A DNA stretch of 60,333 nt from DAOOKJ01 sp035385585 (GTDB lineage: Bacteria; Patescibacteriota; Minisyncoccia; UBA6257). Shown here piece after piece: positions 1-8,642 of the stretch. The stretch is taken from assembly GCA_035385585.1 (NCBI GenBank), contig DAOOKJ010000003.1:1-60333 (forward strand), in the 5' to 3' direction. The notes beneath the pieces are model-generated. The model saw nothing but the letters and a program-made list of their open reading frames with translations, did no database searches and was not told the origin of the DNA. A program made the translations under genes and the position numbers. How positions within the stretch are numbered: the first letter of the stretch is position 1; each line of letters opens with the position of its first letter.

Positions 1-280
1 GTTTTTTGACACTCCTAAAATCTCGTAGTAATCTTTCATAAAATTTTATTTGTAAGATTTACGATTATTATTTATATTGAAACTTATTACCCAGCCCTAA
101 TGAATAAGTTCTCGCTACCGTTCGCTCGCCCAACGTGCTCGCTTACTGGCGCTGCTCGCTCGCTCCCGAGCATTCAACTGCGTTGAGTGCTCGAACCATA
201 CCCGCTCGCTCGCAGAGCCGCGCTGCGAACTCATTCACCTGGACTGACGAAGGATGACTAGTGATATCCTTTCTTACTAT
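1..280. other. Intergenic segment with a GC-rich folded block
   Basis: No gene is visible. Positions 110-235 are far richer in G and C than the surroundings and contain several CTCGCT-like words. A perfect-to-wobble hairpin lies at 167-193 (CGAGCATTCAAC against GTTGAGTGCTCG, loop of three). Outer arms at 101-115 and 225-237 are also nearly complementary (TGAATAAGTTCTCGC and GCGAACTCATTCA), so the block could fold as one long structure. It sits just downstream of the minus-strand membrane protein gene. Function unknown; it could be a dispersed intergenic repeat. Confidence 0.5.
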
Positions 281-1270
281 TTATTCTAATGTTAAAAACT
301 CTTTTTCTATTCCTTTTCTCTCTATCCTTACAACCTTCAAGCGGCTTAAGATCTCTTTCCCTATCCAGCTGAAAATAACCACTAAATATGAAAAAACAAA
401 ATTAAACAAACTCACCAGAGAATATAGTACCAGAAAAATGATTAAATAAAAAACCCATTTTAGAGCAGGAGAAATTGTCTGCCATTTGGTAAAAACAAAA
501 TTAATTAGAACCTGACTTACTTTTTCATTGCCTTTAAGCGGAACTGATAAAAACTTACTCACATTTGCTCTAGTCTCTTTTAATAAACTCTCTTCTAATG
601 ACTTTTGGACATTAGCTGAAACACCCATTTCTTGTTTTTTAATAAATCCTTTAAGTAGATCATCAACCGTACCGGAAAAATTTATTCCTTCCGGCGCTTT
701 CCAAAACCGGCTTAAAACAAAATCCAATCCCCCACTAAGTTTGGTCTTAAATTCTTCACCCTGACTTGTAAAAGTAAAATAAAAGAAAAAAATTAAAAGA
801 ATAACTACTGCCCAGCTCAAAAAAATGGATCCTTTTTTCACTATCCGCGGCCAATTTAAACTAGTTAAGACATTTGCCTCTCCCCTAATACTTAGACAAT
901 ATAATCCTAATAGAATGAAAACACCAACGATTACATACAAAAGCCAAACCTCAACAAACTTAGACAGAAAAACAGGCAGGAAAAAAGATAAAGTAAAAAT
1001 AATTAATCCAAAAAAAATATGCTTAAACCCAGCAGACAAAACAAAAATGGTTAAAAGAGCAAACCCAAAGATCCCCAGCAATGAACTGCTTATTAAAGAA
1101 AAGAGAGTAAAATTTCTAATCGTATTTATAACTAAAAGCGAAAAAAAAACAAAAATCGCCGCTAGAATTACGATTAAAAGAATTGATTTATAAAAGCCTT
1201 TTACATCTTTTTGAGCCAATCTATAAATCCGGTAAATATCACTTTCTTTAGAAGTATTTTTTTCTGACAT
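281..1270 (-). CDS. Multi-pass membrane protein, function unknown
   Basis: I do not recognise this 329-residue protein. It has about five hydrophobic segments in the first half (near residues 27-50, 55-75, 80-102, 107-127 and 148-168), a hydrophilic stretch of about 95 residues, and one or two further membrane spans near 268-310. It begins with a short charged tail. It follows dnaK by 23 bases on the same strand and is probably the last gene of the hrcA-grpE-dnaK operon, which suggests, but does not show, co-expression under heat stress. No catalytic motif is evident. Confidence 0.75.
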   Translation of the reverse strand: MSEKNTSKESDIYRIYRLAQKDVKGFYKSILLIVILAAIFVFFSLLVINTIRNFTLFSLISSSLLGIFGFALLTIFVLSAGFKHIFFGLIIFTLSFFLPVFLSKFVEVWLLYVIVGVFILLGLYCLSIRGEANVLTSLNWPRIVKKGSIFLSWAVVILLIFFFYFTFTSQGEEFKTKLSGGLDFVLSRFWKAPEGINFSGTVDDLLKGFIKKQEMGVSANVQKSLEESLLKETRANVSKFLSVPLKGNEKVSQVLINFVFTKWQTISPALKWVFYLIIFLVLYSLVSLFNFVFSYLVVIFSWIGKEILSRLKVVRIERKGIEKEFLTLE

Positions 1271-1293
1271 AACAATTCCATTATATCATCTTT

Positions 1294-3219
1294 TTATTCC
1301 TCTTTAAAGTCTGCGTCTTGCGGTTTTTCTTTATTTTCATCTTCAGTTTTTTCTTCTGTCTCTGGCGGTGGTTGAGAAGATTCAGCCTGTTGGCTTTTAT
1401 ACAGTTCTTGGCCAATTTCAGAAAGAACTTGGGAAAACTCTTTAATCTTTGCCTCTATCTCCTCTTTGTCACCTTTATCTTTTACTTCTTTTAATTCTTT
1501 TATTCTTTCCTCCACTCTTTTTACCAAATCATCGGAAATTTTACCTTTAGCATCATTTAAAGTCTTTTCCGCAGTATAAATTAAGTTTTCGGCGTTATTT
1601 CGCACCTCAACTAATTCTTTCTTCTTTTTATCTTCTTCCGCATACATTTCTGCCTCTTTCTTTAATTTCTCTATTTCTTCCTTTGACAAACCGCTCGAAC
1701 CTTCAATCTTCACTGATTGGGATTTTGAAGTTGCTTTATCTTTTGCAGTTACTGATAAAATTCCATTAGCGTCAATATCAAAAGTCACTTCAATTTGAGG
1801 AAGACCACGAGGCGACGGAGGAATGCCATCTAAAATAAATTTGCCCAAACTTCGACAGTCGCTAGCCATTGGTCTTTCACCTTGTAAAACATTTATTTCA
1901 ACCGAGGTTTGATTATCGCTGGCAGTGGAAAAAATTTGGGTTTTTGAAACTGGAATAGTAGTATTTTTTGGAATCATAATTGTGTTAATCCCTCCTAAAG
2001 TTTCAATTCCCAATGACAGCGGTAAAACATCCAAAAGGAGAACATTTTTAATTTCTCCTTCTGGTACCCTCTTTTCCTGTGAAGCAGTAATAATTTCTGC
2101 TTCAATCGCGGCGCCAATTGCCACAATTTCTTCCGGATTAATTGACTTGTTTGGCTCTTTGCCAAAAAAGTTTTTTACTGCTTCTCGGACTTTTGGAATC
2201 AAGGTCGTTCCTCCCACTAACACTATTTCGTCTATTTGACTTTTGTCTAACTTCACTTCTTCTAAAGTTTTCTTTACTCTTTCAATTGATTTTTCTACTA
2301 GATCATTAATCAAATTTTCAAACTGGGCACGTTTTAATTTATAATATAAATGTTTTGGCCCGTTTGCATCAGCGGTAATATAGGGAAGGTTGATTTCTGT
2401 TTCTAAAACTGAAGAAAGTTCAATTTTCGCCTTTTCTACCGCTTCTTTCACCCGCTGTAAAGCCAGAGGATCTTTTGACAAATCAAATCCCTGCTCTTTC
2501 TTGAATTCTTCTAAGAGCCAATTGATTATCCGCTGATCAAAATCCTTTCCTCCTAAATGAGGTTCGCCTCCGGTGGCAAGTACTTCAACGGTTTCCGGCG
2601 CGACCTCTAAAATTGTCACGTCAAAAGTTCCACCCCCAAAATCATAAACTAACACTTTTTGTGATTGTTTTTTGCCTAATCCATAAGTTAGAGCCGCGGC
2701 AGTCGGCTCGTTTATTACTCTTAAAACCTTGAAACCGGCAATTTCCGCTGCTGTTTTCGTTGCTTTTCTTTGACTATCATCGAAATTTGCCGGACAAGTA
2801 ATGACAACTTTTTCTACCTTATCTGACAATTTATCCTCGGCGTCTATTTTGATTTTTTGCAGAATCATCGAAGAGATTTCAATCGGCGAATACCATTTAT
2901 CTCCCATTTTTACCTCTACTGAACCGTCGCTTGCTTTTCTTGTTTCGTAGGGAAGATTTTTTAATTCTTTTTGAATTTCTGGATCGTCGTATTTTCTACC
3001 GATAAATCTTTTCACTTCAAAAATGGTATTTTTAGGATTGGTGACTGCTTGTCTTTTTGCCAATTCACCAATCAATCTTTCGTTATTTTTAGTTAAAGCA
3101 ACAACAGAGGGAATCAAAATTGACCCCTCTCTTGATTCTAAGCATTTTGGCTCTCCATTTACAATGGAAGCCATTTTCGCAATAGATGTTCCTAAATCAA
3201 TTCCTAATATTTTAGACAT
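1294..3219 (-). CDS. dnaK: Hsp70 chaperone DnaK
   Basis: ATP-driven cytosolic chaperone that binds exposed hydrophobic segments of unfolded proteins, working with GrpE and a J-protein. The 641-residue length is normal. The N-terminal phosphate loop is GIDLGTSIAK, slightly different from the usual GTTNS form. The second phosphate motif YDFGGGTFDVTIL lies near residue 195, and the interdomain linker region reads LLLDVLPLSLGIETLGG near residue 395. The substrate domain and a charged, disordered tail (rich in E and K) follow. It is third in hrcA-grpE-dnaK. No dnaJ gene is adjacent or elsewhere in the window. It is probably controlled by HrcA through the CIRCE site at 4661-4687. Confidence 0.98.
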   Translation of the reverse strand: MSKILGIDLGTSIAKMASIVNGEPKCLESREGSILIPSVVALTKNNERLIGELAKRQAVTNPKNTIFEVKRFIGRKYDDPEIQKELKNLPYETRKASDGSVEVKMGDKWYSPIEISSMILQKIKIDAEDKLSDKVEKVVITCPANFDDSQRKATKTAAEIAGFKVLRVINEPTAAALTYGLGKKQSQKVLVYDFGGGTFDVTILEVAPETVEVLATGGEPHLGGKDFDQRIINWLLEEFKKEQGFDLSKDPLALQRVKEAVEKAKIELSSVLETEINLPYITADANGPKHLYYKLKRAQFENLINDLVEKSIERVKKTLEEVKLDKSQIDEIVLVGGTTLIPKVREAVKNFFGKEPNKSINPEEIVAIGAAIEAEIITASQEKRVPEGEIKNVLLLDVLPLSLGIETLGGINTIMIPKNTTIPVSKTQIFSTASDNQTSVEINVLQGERPMASDCRSLGKFILDGIPPSPRGLPQIEVTFDIDANGILSVTAKDKATSKSQSVKIEGSSGLSKEEIEKLKKEAEMYAEEDKKKKELVEVRNNAENLIYTAEKTLNDAKGKISDDLVKRVEERIKELKEVKDKGDKEEIEAKIKEFSQVLSEIGQELYKSQQAESSQPPPETEEKTEDENKEKPQDADFKEE

Positions 3220-3325
3220 AGTAGTAAATTAAATTAAATTAAATTGTTAAATTATTTAATAGTTTTATAGTTTACTCACCAAAATTTTTATCCACTCGCT
3301 TAAATTTCTTTGAAATTTTGGCAGG

Positions 3326-3835
3326 TTAATTCTTACTTTCTTTCTCAACTGCCACTCTCGCCGGCCTCAGCATCTTACCATTTAAAAGATATCCCTTCTG
3401 AAAAACTTCTGCTACACTGTTTGGCGGATATTTCTGGGTAACTATTTCTGAAACGATTTCCATATAATTTAAATCTGGGATTTTTCCTTTTTCAACAGGA
3501 ATTTCTTCCAATCCTTCTCTTTTTAGTATTTCTTCTAATTGACTTTTAATGAGAATAACTCCTTTCATATATTTCTCTTTTAGCGGTTCTCCTTCATTTC
3601 TTAAACTATTTAGAGCCAATTCAAAACTATCCAACACTGTTATAAGTTCTTTAATAATTCTCTCATTGGAAAAACGAATTACCTCTTCTAATCTTTCTCT
3701 TTCTTCTTTTTTATAATTAATCAAATCTGCCCGCGCCTTTTGCCAATCATTAAAAAGTTGCTCCTTTTCCTTTTTCAACTTTTCTAATTCTATCGCTAAT
3801 TCTTCAATATTTATTTCTTTTTTTTCTTCTTCCAT
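3326..3835 (-). CDS. grpE: Nucleotide exchange factor GrpE
   Basis: GrpE releases ADP from DnaK so that substrate can be let go. The 169-residue protein begins with a long charged coiled coil (about residues 1-60, rich in E and K). The family core follows, with LDSFELALNSL near residue 75 and the C-terminal beta-wing containing VAEVFQKGYLLNGKMLRPARV. Length and layout are typical. It lies between hrcA and dnaK, with gaps of 59 and 106 bases, in one minus-strand operon. Confidence 0.95.
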   Translation of the reverse strand: MEEEKKEINIEELAIELEKLKKEKEQLFNDWQKARADLINYKKEERERLEEVIRFSNERIIKELITVLDSFELALNSLRNEGEPLKEKYMKGVILIKSQLEEILKREGLEEIPVEKGKIPDLNYMEIVSEIVTQKYPPNSVAEVFQKGYLLNGKMLRPARVAVEKESKN

Positions 3836-3894
3836 AATATTATTTTTAAGATTTTTAAGTTATAAGCCATATGTTACACGTTATATTCCGCTCA

Positions 3895-4605
3895 TTAAAT
3901 CACTTCCGCCATTGCTTGAATCAATCCTAAATTTTTCTCATAAGGCATTCTTTTAGAACCCAAAATGCCAAAAATTCCATCTCTAAAATGCGACTTTTCT
4001 CCTAAAAAACTCAAGCAATCAATTTTAACGAAAGGGTTCTCTCTCCCGATATAAACCAAAGGGCCCTCTTTTATCTCTAAATTTTTAACCTGATTGTCAA
4101 AACTTTCAAGAGATTCGGCAACTTTTTCTATTAATTCTAAAACATTATCTTGGCTATTATCAATATTAGCAAAAAGATATCGCAACCCTCTTTTAATTAA
4201 TAGTTGGTCATCCAAGAGATAAAAGAAACTAAACGATTTTGTTTCTTCAGACAGAAATTCAACCGCTTTCTCAAAATCCTTAAAAATCGATGTTCTTTCT
4301 TTTAACTTGTCAAACCATTTATTTTTCCACTCATCAATTTCGCCGCTTTCAAGAATATTGGAAATAAAAAATTTTAACGCCTTGTCAGTCGGCAAACGGC
4401 CGCTTGAGATATGGCTTTTATAGAGATACCCTTCTTTGCTCAGCTTCTGAAAATCATTTCTAATCGTTGCTGAACTTAAATCTAAATGATAATGATAAAC
4501 TAAAAAACTAGAAGCCACTGGCTCGCCTTTTTCCAAATAAGAACTGACTACTTTTTGGAGAATTCTTTGCTTTCTTTTTTGAAATTCCTCTTTTATCACT
4601 ATCAT
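3895..4605 (-). CDS. hrcA: Heat-inducible repressor HrcA (compact form)
   Basis: HrcA represses chaperone operons by binding CIRCE operators and is released when chaperones are busy. The N-terminal winged helix is clear (ILQKVVSSYLEKGEPVASSFL, then SSATIRNDFQKLSKEGYL). The C-terminal family ending is also present (GILGSKRMPYEKNLGLIQAM). The protein has only 236 residues where about 340 is usual, so the shortening lies in the middle, around the dimerisation/insert region, and not at the ends. A CIRCE operator sits 56 bases upstream of the start, so it probably represses its own operon. No Shine-Dalgarno sequence precedes the start. Confidence 0.93.
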   Translation of the reverse strand: MIVIKEEFQKRKQRILQKVVSSYLEKGEPVASSFLVYHYHLDLSSATIRNDFQKLSKEGYLYKSHISSGRLPTDKALKFFISNILESGEIDEWKNKWFDKLKERTSIFKDFEKAVEFLSEETKSFSFFYLLDDQLLIKRGLRYLFANIDNSQDNVLELIEKVAESLESFDNQVKNLEIKEGPLVYIGRENPFVKIDCLSFLGEKSHFRDGIFGILGSKRMPYEKNLGLIQAMAEVI

Positions 4606-4650
4606 AAAGAAATTTGTCTGCCTACTTTTGACTTTTGACTTATCTAATAT

Positions 4651-4678
4651 ATTTTACTCATTAGCAGTTAAAAGTCAA
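4651..4678 (-). promoter_or_regulatory. Predicted promoter of hrcA-grpE-dnaK
   Basis: On the minus strand TTGACT (4673-4678) and TAAAAT (4651-4656) are separated by 16 bases. The -35 hexamer lies inside the 9-base spacer of the CIRCE repeat, so HrcA bound there would block RNA polymerase. Both hexamers are near consensus; the call rests on position and spacing. Confidence 0.65.
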
Positions 4679-4687
4679 GAGTGCTAA
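4661..4687 (-). promoter_or_regulatory. CIRCE operator (HrcA binding site)
   Basis: Read on the minus strand it is TTAGCACTC, nine bases, then AACTGCTAA. The first arm is a perfect match to the CIRCE consensus TTAGCACTC-N9-GAGTGCTAA, and the second arm matches seven of nine. The spacer is exactly nine. It lies upstream of hrcA and overlaps the predicted -35 box. The divergent plus-strand corA-like promoter starts about 50 bases away, so repression of that gene is possible but less likely. Confidence 0.93.
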
Positions 4688-4735
4688 CCAAAATTTTTTA
4701 TCCCCTTTTTTTCCACTTTAAAATTTTAAAATTCA

Positions 4736-4764
4736 TTGCTTTAGAAAAACGCCCGTGCTAAAAT
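4736..4764 (+). promoter_or_regulatory. Predicted promoter of the corA-like gene
   Basis: TTGCTT (4736-4741) and TAAAAT (4759-4764) are spaced by 17 bases, and TGC precedes the -10 hexamer (extended -10). It lies 30 bases before the corA-like start codon and would drive the plus-strand run corA-cysS-dnaB. Confidence 0.6.
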
Positions 4765-4793
4765 GAAAATGTTAAATATTTAATCTCAAATTT

Positions 4794-5702
4794 ATGAAAC
4801 AAGTCTTTAGGGGCAAAATCATCTGGATAGATATTCACAATCCAACCAACCAAGATTTGGAGTATGTGGCTAAAAATTATAAGTTGCATCCTTTAATTTT
4901 AAAAGAATTAGGAACTCCCAGCCAGCGTTCTAAAGCAGAAATCTACAATGACTATATTTATCTAGTGACTCATTTTCCTTATTGGGATCCAGTAAAGCAA
5001 ACCTCTGTTCCTTGGGAATTAGATGTCATCATCGCCAAGCATTCTTTAATCACTTCCTCTTATGGCCCAATGATAGACGCCCATCAAGAAATTCTGGAAC
5101 AAGTTTATCAAAAAGATTTTGAAGACAATTATTTGAATGAAGTCTCAAAACTTTTTTATTTCATCTTCACTCAATATCTTAATTTTGCTATGCGTCAGAT
5201 TGTTCACATTCAAGAAAAAATAAATAAAATTGAAGGAGAGATTTTTGCCGGAAAACACCAGCAAGTTATTCCTTTAATTTCTTATACCAAAAGAGATGTT
5301 TTAAATTTTAGAAGAATCTTCCGTTATTTAAAAGAGGATATTAATTCTTTAGTGCGGCGGGGGCCGATGATTTTAGGCGAGGGCTCAAAAATTTATTTTG
5401 AAGATTTGATGGGAGAAAGTTTAAGAGTTGATAATATTATAGAAGGCTTTAAAGACACAATTGAATCTTTAGAAAATACCAATAATTCCTATATTGAATA
5501 TAAAATCAATCTTTTGACCAAGATTTTTACTGTCGTTTCTTTTATCGGTTGGCCAACTTTAATCATTATTAGCGCCTTTCAAATGAATGTTAAAAATCTA
5601 CCTTTGATCGGCAAACCATATGATTTCTTTTTAGTTTTAGGGGTTGCTCTTATTCCTGCTATTGTTTTTTATTTAATCCTCAAAAAGAAAAAATTGCTTT
5701 AA
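4794..5702 (+). CDS. corA: CorA-family divalent cation transporter with altered GMN motif
   Basis: A 302-residue inner-membrane protein of the CorA Mg2+/Co2+ channel family: an N-terminal soluble alpha/beta domain, long helices, and two C-terminal membrane spans (about residues 243-262 and 276-296). The family signature between the spans is normally YGMN; here it reads FQMN (Q263-M264-N265), so the glycine of the selectivity loop is replaced. The tail KKKK is typical. CysS follows after 7 bases. The family call is firm. Whether it carries Mg2+ is uncertain because the glycine is considered important. Confidence 0.88.
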   Translation: MKQVFRGKIIWIDIHNPTNQDLEYVAKNYKLHPLILKELGTPSQRSKAEIYNDYIYLVTHFPYWDPVKQTSVPWELDVIIAKHSLITSSYGPMIDAHQEILEQVYQKDFEDNYLNEVSKLFYFIFTQYLNFAMRQIVHIQEKINKIEGEIFAGKHQQVIPLISYTKRDVLNFRRIFRYLKEDINSLVRRGPMILGEGSKIYFEDLMGESLRVDNIIEGFKDTIESLENTNNSYIEYKINLLTKIFTVVSFIGWPTLIIISAFQMNVKNLPLIGKPYDFFLVLGVALIPAIVFYLILKKKKLL

Positions 5703-5709
5703 AATCGCA

Positions 5710-7164
5710 ATGAAACTTTATAACACTCTTACTAAAAAAATTGAAGTTTTTAAACCCCTGAAAGACAGGCGTGTCGGCCTTTATACTTGCGGCCCGACAG
5801 TTTACGATTATGACCATATAGGCCATGCTTGGAACTACACTATGGCTGATTTATTGCGCCGAACGCTTGAATTTCTTGGCCACAAAGTAACTCATGTAAT
5901 GAATATTACTGACGTTGGCCATTTAACTTCAGATGCTGATACCGGTCAAGATAAAGTGGAACAAAGCGCTAAAGAACATAAAAAAACCGCTTTTGAAATT
6001 GCCCAATATTTCACTAATATTTATCTTTCAAATCGGCACAAAATGAATATGCTTGAACCAAATGTTATTTGTAAGGCAACTGACCATATAAAAGAAATGA
6101 TAAATCTAATAGAAAAAATTTATGAAAAAGGGGCGGCTTATATTATTGATGACGGTGTTTACTTTGATGTTTCAAAATATCCAAAATACGGTCAACTCTC
6201 TGGCAATACTTTAGAGAAATTAAAAGCCGGGGCAAGGATTGAAGTTAATCCTCAAAAAAAACATCCGGCAGATTTTGCTTTATGGAAATTTACTCCAAAA
6301 GGAGTAAAAAGGCAAATGGAGTGGGACTCGCACTGGGGTAAAGGTTTTCCCGGTTGGCATATTGAATGTTCAGCTATGTCAATGAAATATTTAGGAGAAA
6401 GCTTTGACATTCATACTGGTGGAGAGGATAACATTTTTCCCCATCATGAATCAGAAATTGCCCAGGCAGAAACTGCCACCGGAAAGCAATTTGTTAAATA
6501 TTGGTTTCACCCTCGCTTTTTACTGGTTGAAGGACAAAAAATGTCAAAATCTCTCAAAAATTTCTATACGATAAAAGACCTTGAAAATAAGGGATTCGAG
6601 CCTTTAAGTTTAAGGTATCTTTTTTTAACTAGCCACTATCGCCAGCGATTTAATTTCACCTTTAAGGGGCTGAAGGCAAGCCAGGTATCTTTGGAAAAAA
6701 TAAGAGAATTTATAAACAAAATTGTAGCAGAAGCAAAATTAACAAAAAAACAAACGGAAAAAAATATTTCAAAAAAGAAAACAGTCAGTCTCAAAAAATA
6801 CCAAGAAGAGTTCAGAAAAGCGATTGAAAACGATTTAAACATTCCAAAAGCCTTAAGCACTTTATGGAAACTTATAAAAGATTATAATAAAAATCCGTCT
6901 AAATTTGATCCTAAAAAAGTTTATGCTTTAATTTTAGAATGGGATAAAGTTTTCGGTTTAAATCTTAAAGAAGTAAAACCAATTAAAATTCCAAAGCAAG
7001 TTGCTGAACTGGTCAAAAAACGAGAGGAATATCGTAAGAACAAAGACTTCAAGAAAGCTGATGAAATCAGAAAAACAATAGAAAAATTAGGATATTTAAT
7101 TGAAGATACAATAAAAGGACCAAAAATATGCCTCCGGAAGAAAAATTACCACCTCAAAACATAG
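5710..7164 (+). CDS. cysS: Cysteine-tRNA ligase
   Basis: Class I aminoacyl-tRNA synthetase that charges tRNA-Cys in the cytosol. The 484-residue protein has the zinc/cysteine-binding Cys27, the HIGH motif at 36-39 (DYDHIGHAW), the zinc-site segment GWHIECSAMS with HTGGEDNIFPHHESEIAQ after it, and KMSKS at 277-281. Length and motif order are standard. Its 3' end overlaps dnaB by 37 bases in another frame, so the two are probably translated from one message. Confidence 0.97.
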   Translation: MKLYNTLTKKIEVFKPLKDRRVGLYTCGPTVYDYDHIGHAWNYTMADLLRRTLEFLGHKVTHVMNITDVGHLTSDADTGQDKVEQSAKEHKKTAFEIAQYFTNIYLSNRHKMNMLEPNVICKATDHIKEMINLIEKIYEKGAAYIIDDGVYFDVSKYPKYGQLSGNTLEKLKAGARIEVNPQKKHPADFALWKFTPKGVKRQMEWDSHWGKGFPGWHIECSAMSMKYLGESFDIHTGGEDNIFPHHESEIAQAETATGKQFVKYWFHPRFLLVEGQKMSKSLKNFYTIKDLENKGFEPLSLRYLFLTSHYRQRFNFTFKGLKASQVSLEKIREFINKIVAEAKLTKKQTEKNISKKKTVSLKKYQEEFRKAIENDLNIPKALSTLWKLIKDYNKNPSKFDPKKVYALILEWDKVFGLNLKEVKPIKIPKQVAELVKKREEYRKNKDFKKADEIRKTIEKLGYLIEDTIKGPKICLRKKNYHLKT

Positions 7165-8501
7165 AAGCAGAAGAATCTGTTTTGGGCGCTTTAATTATAG
7201 ACAATAATGCTATTGTTAAAATTGCCGATATTTTATTTCCAGAAGATTTTTATTTACCAAAACACCAGCAGATTTTTGAAGCAATTTTGGATTTATACAA
7301 AAAAAATGAGCCGGTTGATGTTCTATCTTTGACTAACAGGTTAGAAGAAAAAAATCTTTTAAAAGAGATAGGCGGAGTTAGTTTTCTAACTTCTCTTGTT
7401 AATAAAACTCCAACCAGCGCTCATGTTGTTCATTACGCTAAAATTGTTCATGATAAAAAGATACTAAGAGATTTAGTAAGCGCTTCTTACCAAATCGCAG
7501 AATTGGGTTTTAATGAAGAAGAGGATGTGAGTAATGTTTTAGACAATGCCGAGCAAATTATCTTTAATATTTCGCAAAAATCTATCAGTTATGAATTTAT
7601 TCCTTTAAAAGAAGAGTTAGTCAAAGCCTTTGAAAGAATTGACCAACTCCATAAAGGCGGCGGTAAATTACGAGGACTAACAACTGGCTTTAGCCAGTTA
7701 GATAAATATTTGGCTGGCCTGCAAAAATCAGATTTAATTGTTTTAGGGGCAAGGCCTTCTTTAGGAAAAACTTCTTTGGCTTTGGATATCGCCCGCCATG
7801 TCGCTTTAAGGGAAAGAGTACCTGTTGGAATTTTTAGTTTAGAAATGTCTCGCGACCAAATTGTTGACAGATTAATTGCCGCTGAGTCGACTGTTGACTT
7901 ATGGAGAATTAGAACTGGTAGCCTTTCTACCGAAGGAGAAATAAATGACTTTACTTTAATTCAAGACGCATTATCGCGCTTAGCCGAAGCGCCTATCTAT
8001 ATTGACGATGCGCCTTCGCCAACTGTAATGCAAATGAGAACTGTTGCCAGAAGACTCCAAGCAGAAACAGGGTTAGGATTACTTGTCGTTGATTATCTCC
8101 AATTAATTACCCCTTCCTCTCTTAAAGAAAGCGCGGTCCAACAATATTCTGAAATCTCTCGTTCGCTCAAAGCGCTATCCCGAGAACTTAATGTTCCAGT
8201 TTTAACAGTTTCCCAGTTGTCGCGGGCAGTTGAGCAGCGTTCACCCCCAATTCCCAGACTTTCTGACTTAAGAGAAACCGGCGCCATTGAACAAGATTGC
8301 GACGTGGCAATGTTTATTTATCGGGAAGATAGATATAATCCTGACTCCGAAAAGAAAAATATCGCTGACATTATAATCGCCAAGCACCGCAATGGTCCCT
8401 TAGGCCACATTTCTTTGTACTTCAACGAACAATTAACCAGTTTTAGAAATCTGGAAAGAGAAGAATATACCAGTGAATTTGAAGAATTAGAAGGAGAGTA
8501 A
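7128..8501 (+). CDS. dnaB: Replicative DNA helicase DnaB
   Basis: Hexameric helicase that unwinds DNA at the replication fork. The N-terminal primase-interacting domain begins PPQNIEAEESVLGALI. The RecA-like domain has Walker A GARPSLGKTS near residue 206, Walker B LLVVDYLQLI near 320, and the ending motif KHRNGPLGHISLYFN. At 457 residues it is normal, and no intein is seen. The start overlaps the end of cysS. Confidence 0.97.
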   Translation: MPPEEKLPPQNIEAEESVLGALIIDNNAIVKIADILFPEDFYLPKHQQIFEAILDLYKKNEPVDVLSLTNRLEEKNLLKEIGGVSFLTSLVNKTPTSAHVVHYAKIVHDKKILRDLVSASYQIAELGFNEEEDVSNVLDNAEQIIFNISQKSISYEFIPLKEELVKAFERIDQLHKGGGKLRGLTTGFSQLDKYLAGLQKSDLIVLGARPSLGKTSLALDIARHVALRERVPVGIFSLEMSRDQIVDRLIAAESTVDLWRIRTGSLSTEGEINDFTLIQDALSRLAEAPIYIDDAPSPTVMQMRTVARRLQAETGLGLLVVDYLQLITPSSLKESAVQQYSEISRSLKALSRELNVPVLTVSQLSRAVEQRSPPIPRLSDLRETGAIEQDCDVAMFIYREDRYNPDSEKKNIADIIIAKHRNGPLGHISLYFNEQLTSFRNLEREEYTSEFEELEGE

Positions 8502-8642
8502 AAAATAATAAATAAAAAATAAAAAACACAAATTAAAAATCAAAAATTTGTCCTCTCTTTTCTCTTTTATTTTTTATTTTTTATCTTTTATTTATTATTT
8601 ATTATTTATTATTTTTTATTTTTTATTTATTATTTTATTTTT
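8502..8642. other. AT-only low-complexity spacer
   Basis: Between dnaB and recR the sequence is almost wholly A and T, with repeated TTTATT words on the plus strand after 8555 and A-rich words before it. The A-rich and T-rich halves are roughly complementary and could fold, but the composition is too simple to call a terminator. No gene is seen. Confidence 0.6.

Noticed and set aside
1925..2239. A 104-codon plus-strand frame
   Set aside because: It is antisense to conserved dnaK sequence and has no family features.
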